Positions 9,766 through 20,397 of a DNA stretch of 54,240 nucleotides are shown in pieces. The stretch is from an uncultured Planctomyces sp. (GTDB lineage Bacteria > Planctomycetota > Planctomycetia > Planctomycetales > Planctomycetaceae): positions 1 through 54,240 of the forward strand of contig CALGTK010000276.1 in NCBI GenBank assembly GCA_937904325.1. Direction: 5' to 3'. The notes beneath the pieces are model-generated. The model was not told where the DNA came from, did no database searches, and saw only the letters and a list, made by a program, of their open reading frames with translations. Made by a program: the position numbers and the translations under genes. Every line of letters begins with the position of its first letter. Within the stretch, counting starts at the first letter, position 1.

Positions 9766-10419
9766 ATGGATAATTATGGGTTGATTGTCTTCCTGGCGGT
9801 TGCCCTCGGGACAGGACTTCTGATTTGTGAAGTCTTTATCCCTTCAGGCGGGATCCTCTCGATCGGATCGATACTCTGTTTCGCCGTCGCGACTTTCAGT
9901 GCGTGGCGAGGATGGTACCAGGCTGGCGACACAACCTGGTGGTGGAGTTACGTTTTCGGGATGATTCTGCTGCTCCCAACAACGATCTCAGGAGCCGTCT
10001 ACATCTTCCCCCGAACCACTTACGGAAAGGCTGTGCTGGCCATTCCGCAGTCGCTTGAAGAAGTTACCCCGTTTTTGAAAGAAGAGGCAAGACTGACAAG
10101 TCTCATCAATTCACACGGGCAGACTTCCACGATGTTTTCGCCCGGCGGTATGGTCCTGATTGGTCATGAGAAGTTCCACGCCGAGAGCGAGGGAGTCCTG
10201 ATCGACGCGGGGACGGATGTCGTCGTCGTTGGCGTGAGGGGAAACCGACTGATTGTAATGTCTGCCGAACTTCACGACAGCATTGCACAGTCGACGTCGA
10301 GTCCTAAGACTTCAGCAGTGAACAAAGTGCCAAATGTAGATTTAGACCAGAACATCACCTCGGCCAATGCCACATCTGGCGGCGATCCCTTTGATTTCGA
10401 TGTTCCCCAGAACGTTTAG
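9766..10419 (+). CDS. NfeD-family membrane protein
   Basis: Protein of 217 residues: two to three N-terminal membrane helices (about 5-85, beginning GLIVFLAVALGTGLLICEVF) and then a soluble C-terminal OB-fold-like domain (about 122-170). That domain carries the NfeD pattern GQTSTMFSPGGMVLIG and TDVVVVGVRGNRLIV. NfeD proteins are membrane partners of flotillin-like proteins. The FloA gene follows 59 bases downstream, which is the classic pairing. This is the short NfeD form without the protease domain. A hydrophilic tail of about 40 residues (Asn, Ser, Asp-rich) has no recognised motif. Confidence 0.9.
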   Translation: MDNYGLIVFLAVALGTGLLICEVFIPSGGILSIGSILCFAVATFSAWRGWYQAGDTTWWWSYVFGMILLLPTTISGAVYIFPRTTYGKAVLAIPQSLEEVTPFLKEEARLTSLINSHGQTSTMFSPGGMVLIGHEKFHAESEGVLIDAGTDVVVVGVRGNRLIVMSAELHDSIAQSTSSPKTSAVNKVPNVDLDQNITSANATSGGDPFDFDVPQNV

Positions 10420-10478
10420 ACCTGGACAAGTTCTGATTTTCAGACGACAGTGCCTGGAACTGGCAAAAAGGATGTTTA

Positions 10479-11573
10479 ATGTTTGATCCGACCTTGCTTC
10501 TGACTGTATGCAATCTTCTGGCCGCCGACGACGGCAAAAGCAGCACTTTGATGATCGGCTTCGGCATCTTCGTGATGGTCGTAGGGCTGGTTTTCACTGC
10601 CGTCTTTTTCCGCTACATCGGGCTCTGGATTCAGTGCAAGATGACGCGAGCTGGAGTTTCGTTTCCGAATCTGGTCATGATGTCGCTTCGGAAAGTTAAC
10701 CCGACGATCATCGTTCGCAGCAAGATCATGGCAGTCCAGGCGGGACTGCTTAGAGACTATCCGATCAGCACGCGGCAACTGGAAGCTCACTTTCTGGCCG
10801 GAGGGAACGTTCCAAACGTCATCCGAGCATTGATCGCGGCTCATCGAGCACGACTGGATATCGACTGGCAAACTGCTCAAGCCATCGACCTCGCCGGGCG
10901 AGATATTCTGGACGCAGTCAAGACCAGCGTTCATCCCAAAGTCATCGACTGTCCGGATCCGAACAAGAACGCCGGCACGCTGGACGCTGTCGCCGGTGAC
11001 GGAATTCAACTGAGAGCCCGCGCTCGCGTCACAGTCAGAACGAACCTCAAACAGTTGGTCGGTGGGGCAACCGAAGAAACCGTCATCGCCCGAGTGGGGC
11101 AGGGCATCGTCCAGGCAATCGGCTCAAACTCAAACTACGCTTCAGTGCTGGAAAACCCCGATGGGATTTCGAAGCTCGTGCTTTCGCAGGGCCTCGAAGC
11201 AAACACCGCCTTCGAGATTGTCTCGATCGACATCGCCGACATCGACGTCGGCGAGAACATCGGGGCCAGGCTGCAGGCCGACCAGGCAGAAGCGGACATG
11301 CGGGTCGCTCGAGCCAAAGCTGAAGAGCTTCGAGCAATGTCGACTGCACGCGAGCAGGAAATGATCGCTCGCGTTCAGGAGTCTCGCGCAAAGGTCGTGC
11401 TGGCCGAAACCGAAATTCCGATAGCGACAGCCGAAGCCTTCCGCAGTGGGAAGCTGGGATTACTCGACTACTACGATCTGAAAAACGTGCAGGCTGACAC
11501 GAAAATGCGAGAGTCCATTTCGATCACCGACAAAGCCGCATCTTCCAGGTCAGCGGTTGCGCCTAGTACCTGA
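10479..11573 (+). CDS. floA: Flotillin-like protein FloA
   Basis: Protein of 364 residues, slightly longer than typical FloA (about 330). A single N-terminal membrane segment ([20 protein letters not shown], about residues 24-43) is followed by [24 protein letters not shown], typical of the FloA (formerly UPF0365) family. Then comes an SPFH-like domain with [14 protein letters not shown]-type sequence, and a coiled, Ala/Glu-rich region ([28 protein letters not shown]) ending in a short tail. FloA scaffolds assemble membrane microdomains and affect signalling and secretion complexes. Gene order NfeD-FloA and the same strand support an operon with the third gene at 11662. Confidence 0.92.
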   Translation: MFDPTLLLTVCNLLAADDGKSSTLMIGFGIFVMVVGLVFTAVFFRYIGLWIQCKMTRAGVSFPNLVMMSLRKVNPTIIVRSKIMAVQAGLLRDYPISTRQLEAHFLAGGNVPNVIRALIAAHRARLDIDWQTAQAIDLAGRDILDAVKTSVHPKVIDCPDPNKNAGTLDAVAGDGIQLRARARVTVRTNLKQLVGGATEETVIARVGQGIVQAIGSNSNYASVLENPDGISKLVLSQGLEANTAFEIVSIDIADIDVGENIGARLQADQAEADMRVARAKAEELRAMSTAREQEMIARVQESRAKVVLAETEIPIATAEAFRSGKLGLLDYYDLKNVQADTKMRESISITDKAASSRSAVAPST

Positions 11574-11661
11574 TTGCACTGGCAACTGATCGTGCACTTT
11601 CCGGCCATGTCGTCAACTTTCGCAAATTTCACTTGAGTCCTTGCAGCAGGGAACCTCAGCT

Positions 11662-12297
11662 ATGGCAACGACGGTGATTCTTGCCGCCCCGGGCGACTTC
11701 CTGCCGGTTCTATTTGTTCTGATTGCGATTGCCAGCGGGATAATCAACTTCGTCAAAGAGCGACGCGCAACCGCCGAACAAGGAGTTGGCAACGCTGGGC
11801 GAGGCAACGCTAACAACGAATTCCAGTCAGAAATCGACGCATTTCTGCAGGAAGTTTCCCCCGACGACTTAGAAGAATTGCCACCTTCGCAACAAAACCG
11901 TGCGGGGGAGCAACGCCGTGGCAAAAGGGCGAGTTCGGACGTGGAAGCCAAACGTCGACGACGAGTCCGAGCCCGGCGGGAGCACGAAAAACGCCAGGCT
12001 GCTGAGGACCAGAAACGGCAGGCAGTCAAGCAAAGGCATCTCGAAACAAGCGATCTCGGAGGCGTCAGCAACAGACACGAAGTTGCAAACCGTCACGTAG
12101 ACAGTTCGGTCGAGAACCGACATTTTGAGGACCACATTGACGGTCCATCTCAGGCTACTGCTCCTCGTGCTATGGGAGCAGCTGGAAATAGTTCGGTGGC
12201 CAACTTGCTGCAGCAGTCAAGCGGAATCCGCGACGCAATTATGCTCAACGAGATCTTAGGACCACCGGTCGCTAGACGCCTGGAACGAAAGCGATAA
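11662..12297 (+). CDS. Small membrane protein of unknown function, third gene of the NfeD-FloA operon
   Basis: Protein of 211 residues that I do not recognise. It begins MATTVILAAPGDFLPVLFV with one membrane helix (about 10-32). The remainder is strongly charged and rich in Arg, Glu, Gln and Ala, with a probable coiled coil (EAKRRRRVRARREHEKRQ). The C-terminal stretch (SVANLLQQSSGIRDAIML...ILGPPVARR) looks like a conserved short motif ending. An in-frame TTG lies 21 bases upstream, but ATG at 11662 gives the more natural membrane N-terminus. It follows floA by about 90 bases in the same direction, so it may be cotranscribed and act with the flotillin complex. That link rests on position only. 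Confidence 0.7.
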   Translation: MATTVILAAPGDFLPVLFVLIAIASGIINFVKERRATAEQGVGNAGRGNANNEFQSEIDAFLQEVSPDDLEELPPSQQNRAGEQRRGKRASSDVEAKRRRRVRARREHEKRQAAEDQKRQAVKQRHLETSDLGGVSNRHEVANRHVDSSVENRHFEDHIDGPSQATAPRAMGAAGNSSVANLLQQSSGIRDAIMLNEILGPPVARRLERKR

Positions 12298-12432
12298 GCC
12301 ACAAGCGAATATTGCTTGCTTACGACTCGGCCCACTTGGCAGTCATTCAGTAGACACCGCGATCTACCTGCCACGTATCGATCCAGGCATCTCCGGATGG
12401 TCACACAGAGAATCATCACGCCAAATTTCGAG

Positions 12433-14184
12433 TCAGGAATTCATTCCGCCTGACTCGCTCAGCCCATCGTCCTGAGCTTCGGCTTCTTTGATCGCATAAA
12501 GCGTCGTGTCCCCAAACTTGCCTTTGCACTTAGGGCACTTGGCCTTGGCAATACCCTTGCCCGCGGCGCCTCCGAGCTTTTCTTTCTTCCGACTGTCTTC
12601 GCTGACAACCAGCCCGCATCCCTGGCACTTTCGTCCGACCGTTTCCAGTTCGATGCCGGGATCTGCAGTGTGGAATTCAGTCGCTTCGACCGACTCGATT
12701 TTGCGATCACTGTAGTGACATTTGTAGCTCGACTTGCTGTCCTCAAGCGGAACGCCTTCGAGCTGCCCAAGATCTTTGACCTCGAACATCTCATCGAGAT
12801 GCTTAGCAAAGTCGCGAAAACCTGACAAACCGAACGAGACGAACAGGATGTCTTTGACGTCTTTATCCTGATCGGTAACCGGCAGCCTTACGGCGATGCG
12901 ACCCGTCCCGAAGACTGGAATGCCAGCGAACATGGATTCGTGAGCATAAGCTGCTGGCTGTACGACGGAGACCTTTTCCATGTCTTCCTTGCCGAACAGT
13001 CGATACCCCGCTGCGGGCAGGTCGAGGATTTCCTTTTCGAGCCGCAGGTGGTCCTGCATTTCGGCTCGAAGATCATCTTTCTTCTTCTTGTTTTTCTCAC
13101 CGACAAACAGACCAGCGCCCTGCTTTCCGTTGGTGGCAACGATGATCTGGTCAGCTGCGTATCCAAGATCGACTTCCTGAAAATCTTTTTCGAGACTTCC
13201 TGGTTTGAGTTTCAACTTTGTAGGGTCAACCTGGTGAAGCCGCATGTCGAGCATCCAGCCGGTGAACCGACTCTCTTTTTTCTTCTCCAGCTCTGCTTGC
13301 TCTTTCTTTCGTTTTTCGGCATCCCAGTCGATACCCGGCACATGGAAAAACGACTTACAGCGCGGACAACGTCCGGTTTGACCGCGATGGCGATCTTCCA
13401 CCTGAATGCGATGGCCGTTTGGGCAAAAGACGAAGACGAAGCCTGGCATCGCCTGCCGCTCGCCAGAGGCTCTTTTCTTTCTCCGGCCCTTTTGGCGCGC
13501 CTTCGCCTCGTTTTCTTCCTGCAGTGCAATATCCAGCAGCGGATCCCCAGTTGACTCTACCGGAGCAGGCTCTGTTTTCGCGGCGGCCGCAGGAGCACCG
13601 GAGGTCTTACTGGATTCAGGCGGCGGCTCTTTGTCAATTCCTGAATCAGCAGCGGTGGGCGTCTCTGGTCCTGCAGGAGCTTCCGGCTTCGTCTCTGCTT
13701 TTTGACTCTTCCTTTTAATTGAATAGATCTCGTCAGGAGTGCGTGCATCTGCAGCATCCGCCGCCTGCTGTGCCTGGATCTGCGAATGCTCTTCCTGAGT
13801 CAGGATATTCAGACCGTCTGCCAGCTCAAAGTCATCGTCCGTCGACTCAAGATGATCACTCGCCACATCAGGTAATGGGTCTTCCGGTGGAGCTGTTTCG
13901 CTTAGCGTCAGCTGTTGAGGCGCGTCCAGCATCTTCTGATACGACTCGGCGATCTCTTCTCGCAGAAATCCACCGCAACGCCAGCAACGCACAAGACCTT
14001 CACGAACTTTTTCTCCGCAATCGGGACACGGTACTTCGTCAGTTGCCCGTTCAACCGCCGGCAGGTCAGCAGCTACGTCTTCAGCGAGCTCTTCTTTCAT
14101 AATATGTTTACAGGTTGGACATCGGATCGTGTCGCTCAAAATGAGAGATTTACACGAAGGACACGAGATAATCGAGACGCTCAT
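12433..14184 (-). CDS. Multi-zinc-ribbon protein of unknown function
   Basis: Protein of 583 residues with at least four Cys-based metal sites. Two N-terminal ribbons are CPSC...CPTC (about 8-26) and CPDC...CWRC (about 53-71). A third has CPNGHRIQVEDRHRGQ then CPRCKSFFHVPG in the middle (about 250-285). A fourth is CQGCGLVVSE...CPKCKGKFG near the C-terminus. Between the second and third lies a long low-complexity region rich in Ala, Glu, Pro and Ser. The region after 300 (TGWMLDMRLHQVDPTKLKLK, then DLRAEMQDHLRLEKEIL) appears folded. No signal peptide or membrane helix is seen, so it is probably cytoplasmic. No function can be named. It is transcribed away from the corA-type gene and convergent with the FloA operon. 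Confidence 0.75.
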   Translation of the reverse strand: MSVSIISCPSCKSLILSDTIRCPTCKHIMKEELAEDVAADLPAVERATDEVPCPDCGEKVREGLVRCWRCGGFLREEIAESYQKMLDAPQQLTLSETAPPEDPLPDVASDHLESTDDDFELADGLNILTQEEHSQIQAQQAADAADARTPDEIYSIKRKSQKAETKPEAPAGPETPTAADSGIDKEPPPESSKTSGAPAAAAKTEPAPVESTGDPLLDIALQEENEAKARQKGRRKKRASGERQAMPGFVFVFCPNGHRIQVEDRHRGQTGRCPRCKSFFHVPGIDWDAEKRKKEQAELEKKKESRFTGWMLDMRLHQVDPTKLKLKPGSLEKDFQEVDLGYAADQIIVATNGKQGAGLFVGEKNKKKKDDLRAEMQDHLRLEKEILDLPAAGYRLFGKEDMEKVSVVQPAAYAHESMFAGIPVFGTGRIAVRLPVTDQDKDVKDILFVSFGLSGFRDFAKHLDEMFEVKDLGQLEGVPLEDSKSSYKCHYSDRKIESVEATEFHTADPGIELETVGRKCQGCGLVVSEDSRKKEKLGGAAGKGIAKAKCPKCKGKFGDTTLYAIKEAEAQDDGLSESGGMNS

Positions 14185-14627
14185 CGGAAGAGCTTCCTGA
14201 TGCGAGATGGGCTTGTGGAACTGTCAAAACGTCGATTCGGCTCGTTGATCGAAGAGTGGAGATGGGAATTCCCGATCGGAAGCAAAATCAATGGCAGCGT
14301 GAATTTGAACGAGAATTTCTAAAAGAGTCCGTCACTCTAACAGACGATTTCTCCGATTTCAGCCCGGAACCACATTCATCGCCAAGCAAGTTCAATGCCA
14401 CGGAAGACATTTCCTGACAAGCTGCCACAATACTTATGAAATTGCGTCGCCCCCCGTCGAGTCAAATCAGCCCGACGCTCGTTACAGACGGACGGTTGCA
14501 TGGTTGGCATTCTTCCAGAGAACACCCTGCTATCATGCCACTACTATATAATCTCCGTCGGCACTGCCGCGACGGCCGTTTTTCAGATTATGTCAGCCTG
14601 AACATCCCAACCGAGGACGCTCGCTTG
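14185..14627. other. Divergent intergenic region
   Basis: About 440 bases between the zinc-ribbon gene (minus) and the CorA-type gene (plus), so it should carry both promoters. A frame in phase with the CorA gene stays open back to 14436, but the added residues (MKLRRPPSSQISPT...) do not resemble CorA, and the chosen start at 14628 gives the usual length. I saw no hairpin resembling a magnesium riboswitch and no clear promoter pair. Confidence 0.4.
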
Positions 14628-15578
14628 ATGACTTCTGCGCTCGCTTTCAACTTTGAAAACCGCGTCGACCGGGAAATCGGCCTGGAAGAGGTTTCGGACG
14701 CTCTAAACAATGGCGAATTCTGCTGGGTGAATCTGACAGCAGACGATGTATCCAAGCAGGCAGAGTTTCTTGATCTTTTCGGCGTGACCGATGAAGAAAC
14801 TCAAACGCCTGGAACGATTCGGTTCATCGCTCAGAAAGACTGCATCCAGTTCACACTGATCGACACGAGCCTGGCAAATGACCAGTTCGTTAAATCGCCG
14901 GTAGCGATCTACTTCGGCCAGAAATTCATGCTGTCAGTTCACAAGAAACCTGCCGCGTTTGTTGCCGGCACCTTGATTTCGTGCCGCGAAAACTTCCGAA
15001 ATATAGCACTTTCACCGGGATTTCTGTTGTTCGAACTCGCCGATCATCTCGCGCAGAATTACACGAGTCTGGTCCAGTTGCTGGCGACGAAAACTCAGGA
15101 AATTGAGTCCGAACTCTTTAACGAGGACAATGACGATCGCATCTTCGCTGTTGTCGCCAGCCTGATTCGTTCGATTCTTGAGTTCTACAAGGTGATCGTG
15201 TCTTCACGCGAGGTGCTGCACGATCTGGCGACTCGGTTGTCACCGTTTATCCCCGAAACGACGCAGCCATATCTGGAAAAGAAAGCCGCACTGCTGGACC
15301 GGCTTAGCGTCGACGTCACGACCGAGCGTGAAATTCTGTCTGAATCTCTGCATCTATACATGGGGATTACCACCCACCGGACGAACGCACTGCTTTCACG
15401 TTTGACCGTGGTTGGAACTTTGTTTCTGCCGCTCACGTTCATCGCAGGAGTTTACGGGATGAATTTCCGAGTGATGCCGGAGCTTGACTGGAAGTACGGA
15501 TACCTGACATTCTGGGTTGTTGCGGGTTCGACGGTGATCGGCCTGATTGCCTACATGCAACGGAAAAAATGGCTTTGA
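14628..15578 (+). CDS. CorA-family divalent metal transporter
   Basis: Membrane channel/transporter of 316 residues, the same length as the classical CorA. A large N-terminal cytoplasmic domain is followed by a long helix region (LLATKTQEIESELFNEDNDD). Two C-terminal membrane helices come last. The first ends in the signature VYGMNF, and the loop that follows (VMPELDWKYGY) matches the periplasmic acidic loop. It is expected to move Mg2+, possibly also Co2+ or Ni2+. The start at 14628 is preceded by GAGGA about eleven bases upstream; a longer reading from 14436 adds 64 unlike residues. No regulatory leader was recognised. Confidence 0.88.
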   Translation: MTSALAFNFENRVDREIGLEEVSDALNNGEFCWVNLTADDVSKQAEFLDLFGVTDEETQTPGTIRFIAQKDCIQFTLIDTSLANDQFVKSPVAIYFGQKFMLSVHKKPAAFVAGTLISCRENFRNIALSPGFLLFELADHLAQNYTSLVQLLATKTQEIESELFNEDNDDRIFAVVASLIRSILEFYKVIVSSREVLHDLATRLSPFIPETTQPYLEKKAALLDRLSVDVTTEREILSESLHLYMGITTHRTNALLSRLTVVGTLFLPLTFIAGVYGMNFRVMPELDWKYGYLTFWVVAGSTVIGLIAYMQRKKWL

Positions 15579-15867
15579 TCGTCAAGGCGTGCCGATTATT
15601 TGGATGAAGACGGGTTTCGTCGAGAATCATCTCCAATCAAAGCGACGAACAGCGCTGCGGTAGGCCGAGACCGATTTTCGCCGTAAGTTACTTGCAGAAC
15701 ATATTTTGCAAGCGTAAAACTTATACTTCACATAGTCGCTTACCATCACTGGTCTGGCGACTGAAGCTTACCGAATGACGCATCCGCCACCGCACGCGTT
15801 GCGACAGATTTCAAACATGAATTGACGTTTGAAACTCTTTTCCAAGGCTGTGTCAGACAATTTTTTC

Positions 15868-15884
15868 TGGAGGAAACCACAATC
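15868..15884 (+). promoter_or_regulatory. Strong ribosome-binding site in front of an ATC start codon
   Basis: TGGAGGA (15868-15874) lies eight bases before ATC at 15882-15884. No ATG, GTG or TTG stands at a suitable distance in the infC frame. The nearest in-frame ATG is inside the conserved domain (NLPRMNDG), too far downstream to be the true start. This site therefore decides the start of infC. Confidence 0.75.
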
Positions 15885-16421
15885 AGAAGACCTCAGTTTG
15901 CTCAGCCCGTGCAGACAAATCTGCCACGGATGAATGATGGAATTCGGATCACGCCTATCCGCGTCGTCGATCAGGATGGCGAAATGCTTGGCGAAATGGA
16001 GACTCACAAAGCCAGGGAACTCGCGATTGATGCCGGGTTGGATCTTGTCGAAGTGAGCCCGGGGGTTCGTCCGCCGGTTTGCCGAATCATGGACTTCGGG
16101 AAGTCTCAGTACGAGAAGCAGAAGAAGCTTAAGAGCGGTGCCAAACAGCACTCCGTTCAGGTTAAGCAGATCCGTATGCGAGCGAAAACGGGCCAGCACG
16201 ACGTCGAAGTGAAGGTTCGGAAGGCTCGACAGTTTCTTGCCAAGAACGACAAGGTAAAGGTCAACGTTCTGTTCCGAGGGCGTGAAAATGCTCACCATGA
16301 TCGAGGCCGTGAATTGCTTCAGCAGTTCATCGATATGCTGGAAGGCGAAATTGTCGTCGAGCAGCCGCCACGAATGGAGAGTGGACGCGCCATGTCGACC
16401 ATCCTGGGACCTGCGACGTAA
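15882..16421 (+). CDS. infC: Translation initiation factor IF-3, with a probable AUC start codon
   Basis: IF-3 binds the 30S subunit, keeps it apart from 50S and checks the start codon. The N-domain contains [14 protein letters not shown] and the family signature [15 protein letters not shown]. The C-domain contains [18 protein letters not shown] and [12 protein letters not shown]. Reading from ATC at 15882 gives 179 residues, matching the 180 of the E. coli protein. In E. coli and several other bacteria infC starts with AUU, which lets IF-3 repress its own translation; AUC here would serve the same purpose. rpmI and rplT, the usual neighbours, do not follow; a convergent helicase gene does. 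A possible -10 (TATACT, 15722-15727) is visible but has no well-spaced -35. Confidence 0.95.
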   Translation: MRRPQFAQPVQTNLPRMNDGIRITPIRVVDQDGEMLGEMETHKARELAIDAGLDLVEVSPGVRPPVCRIMDFGKSQYEKQKKLKSGAKQHSVQVKQIRMRAKTGQHDVEVKVRKARQFLAKNDKVKVNVLFRGRENAHHDRGRELLQQFIDMLEGEIVVEQPPRMESGRAMSTILGPAT

Positions 16422-16531
16422 CAGTCTGCAGCCGTCTTCTGAATTCAAGAAATCAACCCCGGGTCGCGTTGTGCGCCGACTTGGCCGCAGTTGAGCCCTG
16501 TCGGTTTGTACACAAGTCGTTGTGGACGTCT

Positions 16532-18406
16532 TCAGATGCGCTCTTCCCAGACCGTGTGGTACGCCCCGATAAACTCGAAATATTCGATCATCTTCGCGAA
16601 GAAATCGTTGCCGCCAACTGTCGCGCTGTCGCCGATGACGATGAGCTTTCGGCGGGCGCGAGTCAGCGCAACGTTCATCCGTCGTGCATCAGCAAGGAAT
16701 CCGATTTCGCCTTCCGGGTTCGAACGAACGAGTGAGATGATCACCGCTTCTTTCTCTCGTCCCTGAAACCCGTCGACCGTGTCGATCTCGACGCGTTCAT
16801 CCGGCGAGTTTTGCCGCAGCCATCGAACCTGTGCAGCGTATGGAGCGATGACCGCGATGTCCCGTCCTCGTAACCCCGCATCCTGCAACTCTGTAATCTT
16901 GCGAAGAACGAGCTCTGCTTCCTGGATGTTTCGCTTGCTGAGCCCGTCGGGTTCGAGTTCTTCGTCCCAGCCTGCACCGGCCGAATCGATAAAGGTGACC
17001 GGTTCGATCGTCACGAGTTGCTCATCGACATAATCCAGGTCGGTCAGAACGTGACCACTGACAGAACCATGCGACTGCAGAGTTCCGTCGTAAAACTGCT
17101 CCGAGGAAAAGTTCATGATCTGATCGTGCATCCGATACTGCATGTTGAGCCGTCGCGTCACTCGATCTCCGTAAACGCCGACCAGTCGCTCCAGCAAGCT
17201 GACTGCAAGCCCATCCTTTGCCGCCTGTTTCGAAAGAACGGTTGGTGGAAGCTGGCAGTGGTCACCGGCCAGGACCAGTCGATCAGCACGCAAAACCGGC
17301 ATCCAGCATCCGGGTTCTGTGCTCTGGCACGCTTCGTCGATCACGACGAGGTCGAAACGTCGATCACCCAGTAGTGACTCGTCAAGCGTCGTCGTAGCAC
17401 AAACAACGTTTGCGTTGTCGATGATCGAATCAATCGCCTGTTGCTCCAGCATTCGCACGTCAGCTTTCAACCGCTTCGCGTCCTGCCGCATTTCCCGTTT
17501 TGCACCGTGAACGGGTTTCGCACGAGTGAACTTGCCCGCCTGTCGAAACAGATTCTCCGCCTCACGCCGCATTTCGCGAATCAGGTCGGTCAATTCGTGA
17601 CGTGCAACTTGAGCATCAAGCGTGTGCTCGTGCAGTCGCTCGCTAACGCGTGCCGGGTGTCCCAGCCGCACAGCCTTCTGGCCAGCATCAACCAGCTTCT
17701 CAAGCAGATTATCGACTGCTGTGTTACTTGGTGCGCAAGCCAGAACTTTCTGCCTTTTAGAAATTGCCTGGCAGATCAGCTCGACGATGGTTGTCGTTTT
17801 TCCGGTTCCAGGCGGGCCATGAATGATCGCCACATCGGATGCCGACAATGCAAATCGGATTGCCGCCTGTTGCGACTCATTCAACTCGGTGTTGAACTGG
17901 CAATCTTCCTGATTCTTAAAAGACAGTTCCCGTTGTCCAAGCAGGATGTCGCGCAGTTCTTTCGTCCGGCCGCGCGCATCCTGAGCACGTTTGAGCGCGT
18001 TCAGCATTCGTTTTCGAGTGATCTCGTCGGGCGAAAGGTCGATCCGCAGGCGTTCGGCATCCGGATAGTCGTTCACCGCAACCTGAATCGACTTACGACT
18101 GATCGAGGTCACGACTCCCTGGCAGGCATCACCGGACAAATCATCATTCGGCGTCAAAATGACGGGCGATCCGACACGCAGCCGATTCCACGGCAACTGC
18201 AACGTTCGGTTTCGCTTCACAAGCGTGATGAGGTATCGCCCGCCCAGTCCGGCATCCTCATCGGTTACGACAAGATCCAGCAGAGTTTCCCCCGATTTCT
18301 CCGCGTCAGGACCTTTCTGCCGCTGCCGCCGCTCATTAAGTCGTTCGGCCTCAGCTACTGACTCCAGATCGATCCAATCAGCCAGCCGTTGAAAATGCTC
18401 ATCCAT
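16532..18406 (-). CDS. SF1 (Upf1/IGHMBP2-like) DNA/RNA helicase
   Basis: ATP-driven helicase of 624 residues. An N-terminal domain (about 1-170) carries a barrel-type region (GRYLITLVKRNRTLQLPW, SPVILTP). The first RecA-like domain has Walker A GPPGTGKTT (197-205) and Walker B VVIDEACQ (near 357), then LAGDHCQLPPTVLS. The second domain has NMQYRMHDQIMNF, EIDTVDGFQGREKEAV and the final motif MNVALTRARRKLIVIGD. This is the set of the Upf1/IGHMBP2/Dna2-like group of superfamily 1. The full motif set suggests an active enzyme for DNA or RNA metabolism; the substrate is unclear. No nuclease or other defence gene lies beside it. It converges with infC. Confidence 0.9.
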   Translation of the reverse strand: MDEHFQRLADWIDLESVAEAERLNERRQRQKGPDAEKSGETLLDLVVTDEDAGLGGRYLITLVKRNRTLQLPWNRLRVGSPVILTPNDDLSGDACQGVVTSISRKSIQVAVNDYPDAERLRIDLSPDEITRKRMLNALKRAQDARGRTKELRDILLGQRELSFKNQEDCQFNTELNESQQAAIRFALSASDVAIIHGPPGTGKTTTIVELICQAISKRQKVLACAPSNTAVDNLLEKLVDAGQKAVRLGHPARVSERLHEHTLDAQVARHELTDLIREMRREAENLFRQAGKFTRAKPVHGAKREMRQDAKRLKADVRMLEQQAIDSIIDNANVVCATTTLDESLLGDRRFDLVVIDEACQSTEPGCWMPVLRADRLVLAGDHCQLPPTVLSKQAAKDGLAVSLLERLVGVYGDRVTRRLNMQYRMHDQIMNFSSEQFYDGTLQSHGSVSGHVLTDLDYVDEQLVTIEPVTFIDSAGAGWDEELEPDGLSKRNIQEAELVLRKITELQDAGLRGRDIAVIAPYAAQVRWLRQNSPDERVEIDTVDGFQGREKEAVIISLVRSNPEGEIGFLADARRMNVALTRARRKLIVIGDSATVGGNDFFAKMIEYFEFIGAYHTVWEERI

Positions 18407-18748
18407 TGAAAGTTTAATTTTCTCTTGAAAGTTATCAGTGTGCCGCGTGAAGTTCGGAAATCACCAGCCCGGAAGAAAGGAACTCAACTCACTGTGAGGC
18501 CTCGGCGTTGAGCGAACTGCCTGAGGCAGTGTCTATCAGCGAAGATTAGCGTTCCTCGACATTTTGTCTGGTCTGGCGAGACCGCCGGCGATTTCACGGC
18601 TTGACCGACCCGGTTGAGTTGAATCAGAAGCAGCTTACCGCGTACACCTACACTATTAGATTCCCGCCTCGAGCGAGCCTGCCGCCTGGTGCAACGCGCA
18701 GACCGGGCATTCGCCATGTTGACTATCGCCAACCAAGGAAACCTTCTC
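18407..18748. other. Divergent promoter region
   Basis: About 340 bases between the helicase gene (minus) and the Gfo/Idh/MocA gene (plus). It must hold both promoters. An open reading frame extends into it from the oxidoreductase gene but has no family resemblance. No clear operator or hairpin was seen. Confidence 0.35.
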
Positions 18749-20257
<1,509 letters not shown>

Positions 20258-20294
20258 GCAATCAGCTGGCATTTTCTGCCAGAAGTTGGATCAC

Positions 20295-20344
20295 GGCAGC
20301 ACAATTCCAGGAAGGAAACTTCGTTTGGTTGTGCTGCCTTTTTT
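20295..20344 (+). terminator. Rho-independent terminator after the Gfo/Idh/MocA gene
   Basis: A perfect ten-base stem GGCAGCACAA / TTGTGCTGCC (20295-20304 with 20329-20338) encloses a 24-base loop that can pair further (AAAC with GTTT). It is directly followed by TTTTTT (20339-20344). The T-run is on the plus strand only. Confidence 0.9.
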
Positions 20345-20397
20345 CGTTGGCACCTGTGTGAATCTCGGTCGTTGCCTGAAATGAATTTCCGGCTCGA

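Noticed and set aside
14185-14627. Magnesium riboswitch ahead of the CorA-type gene
   Set aside because: No M-box-like stems or conserved core could be found by eye.
15706-15727. TTGCAA / TATACT promoter pair ahead of infC
   Set aside because: The spacing of ten bases is too short for a sigma-70 promoter; only a tentative -10 remains.
17441-18361. Plus-strand open frame of 306 codons
   Set aside because: Antisense to the SF1 helicase, whose motifs are complete; this frame has no motifs.
16532-18406. Helicase as part of an anti-phage defence system
   Set aside because: No nuclease, methylase, sensor or other defence gene lies near; neighbours are infC and an oxidoreductase.
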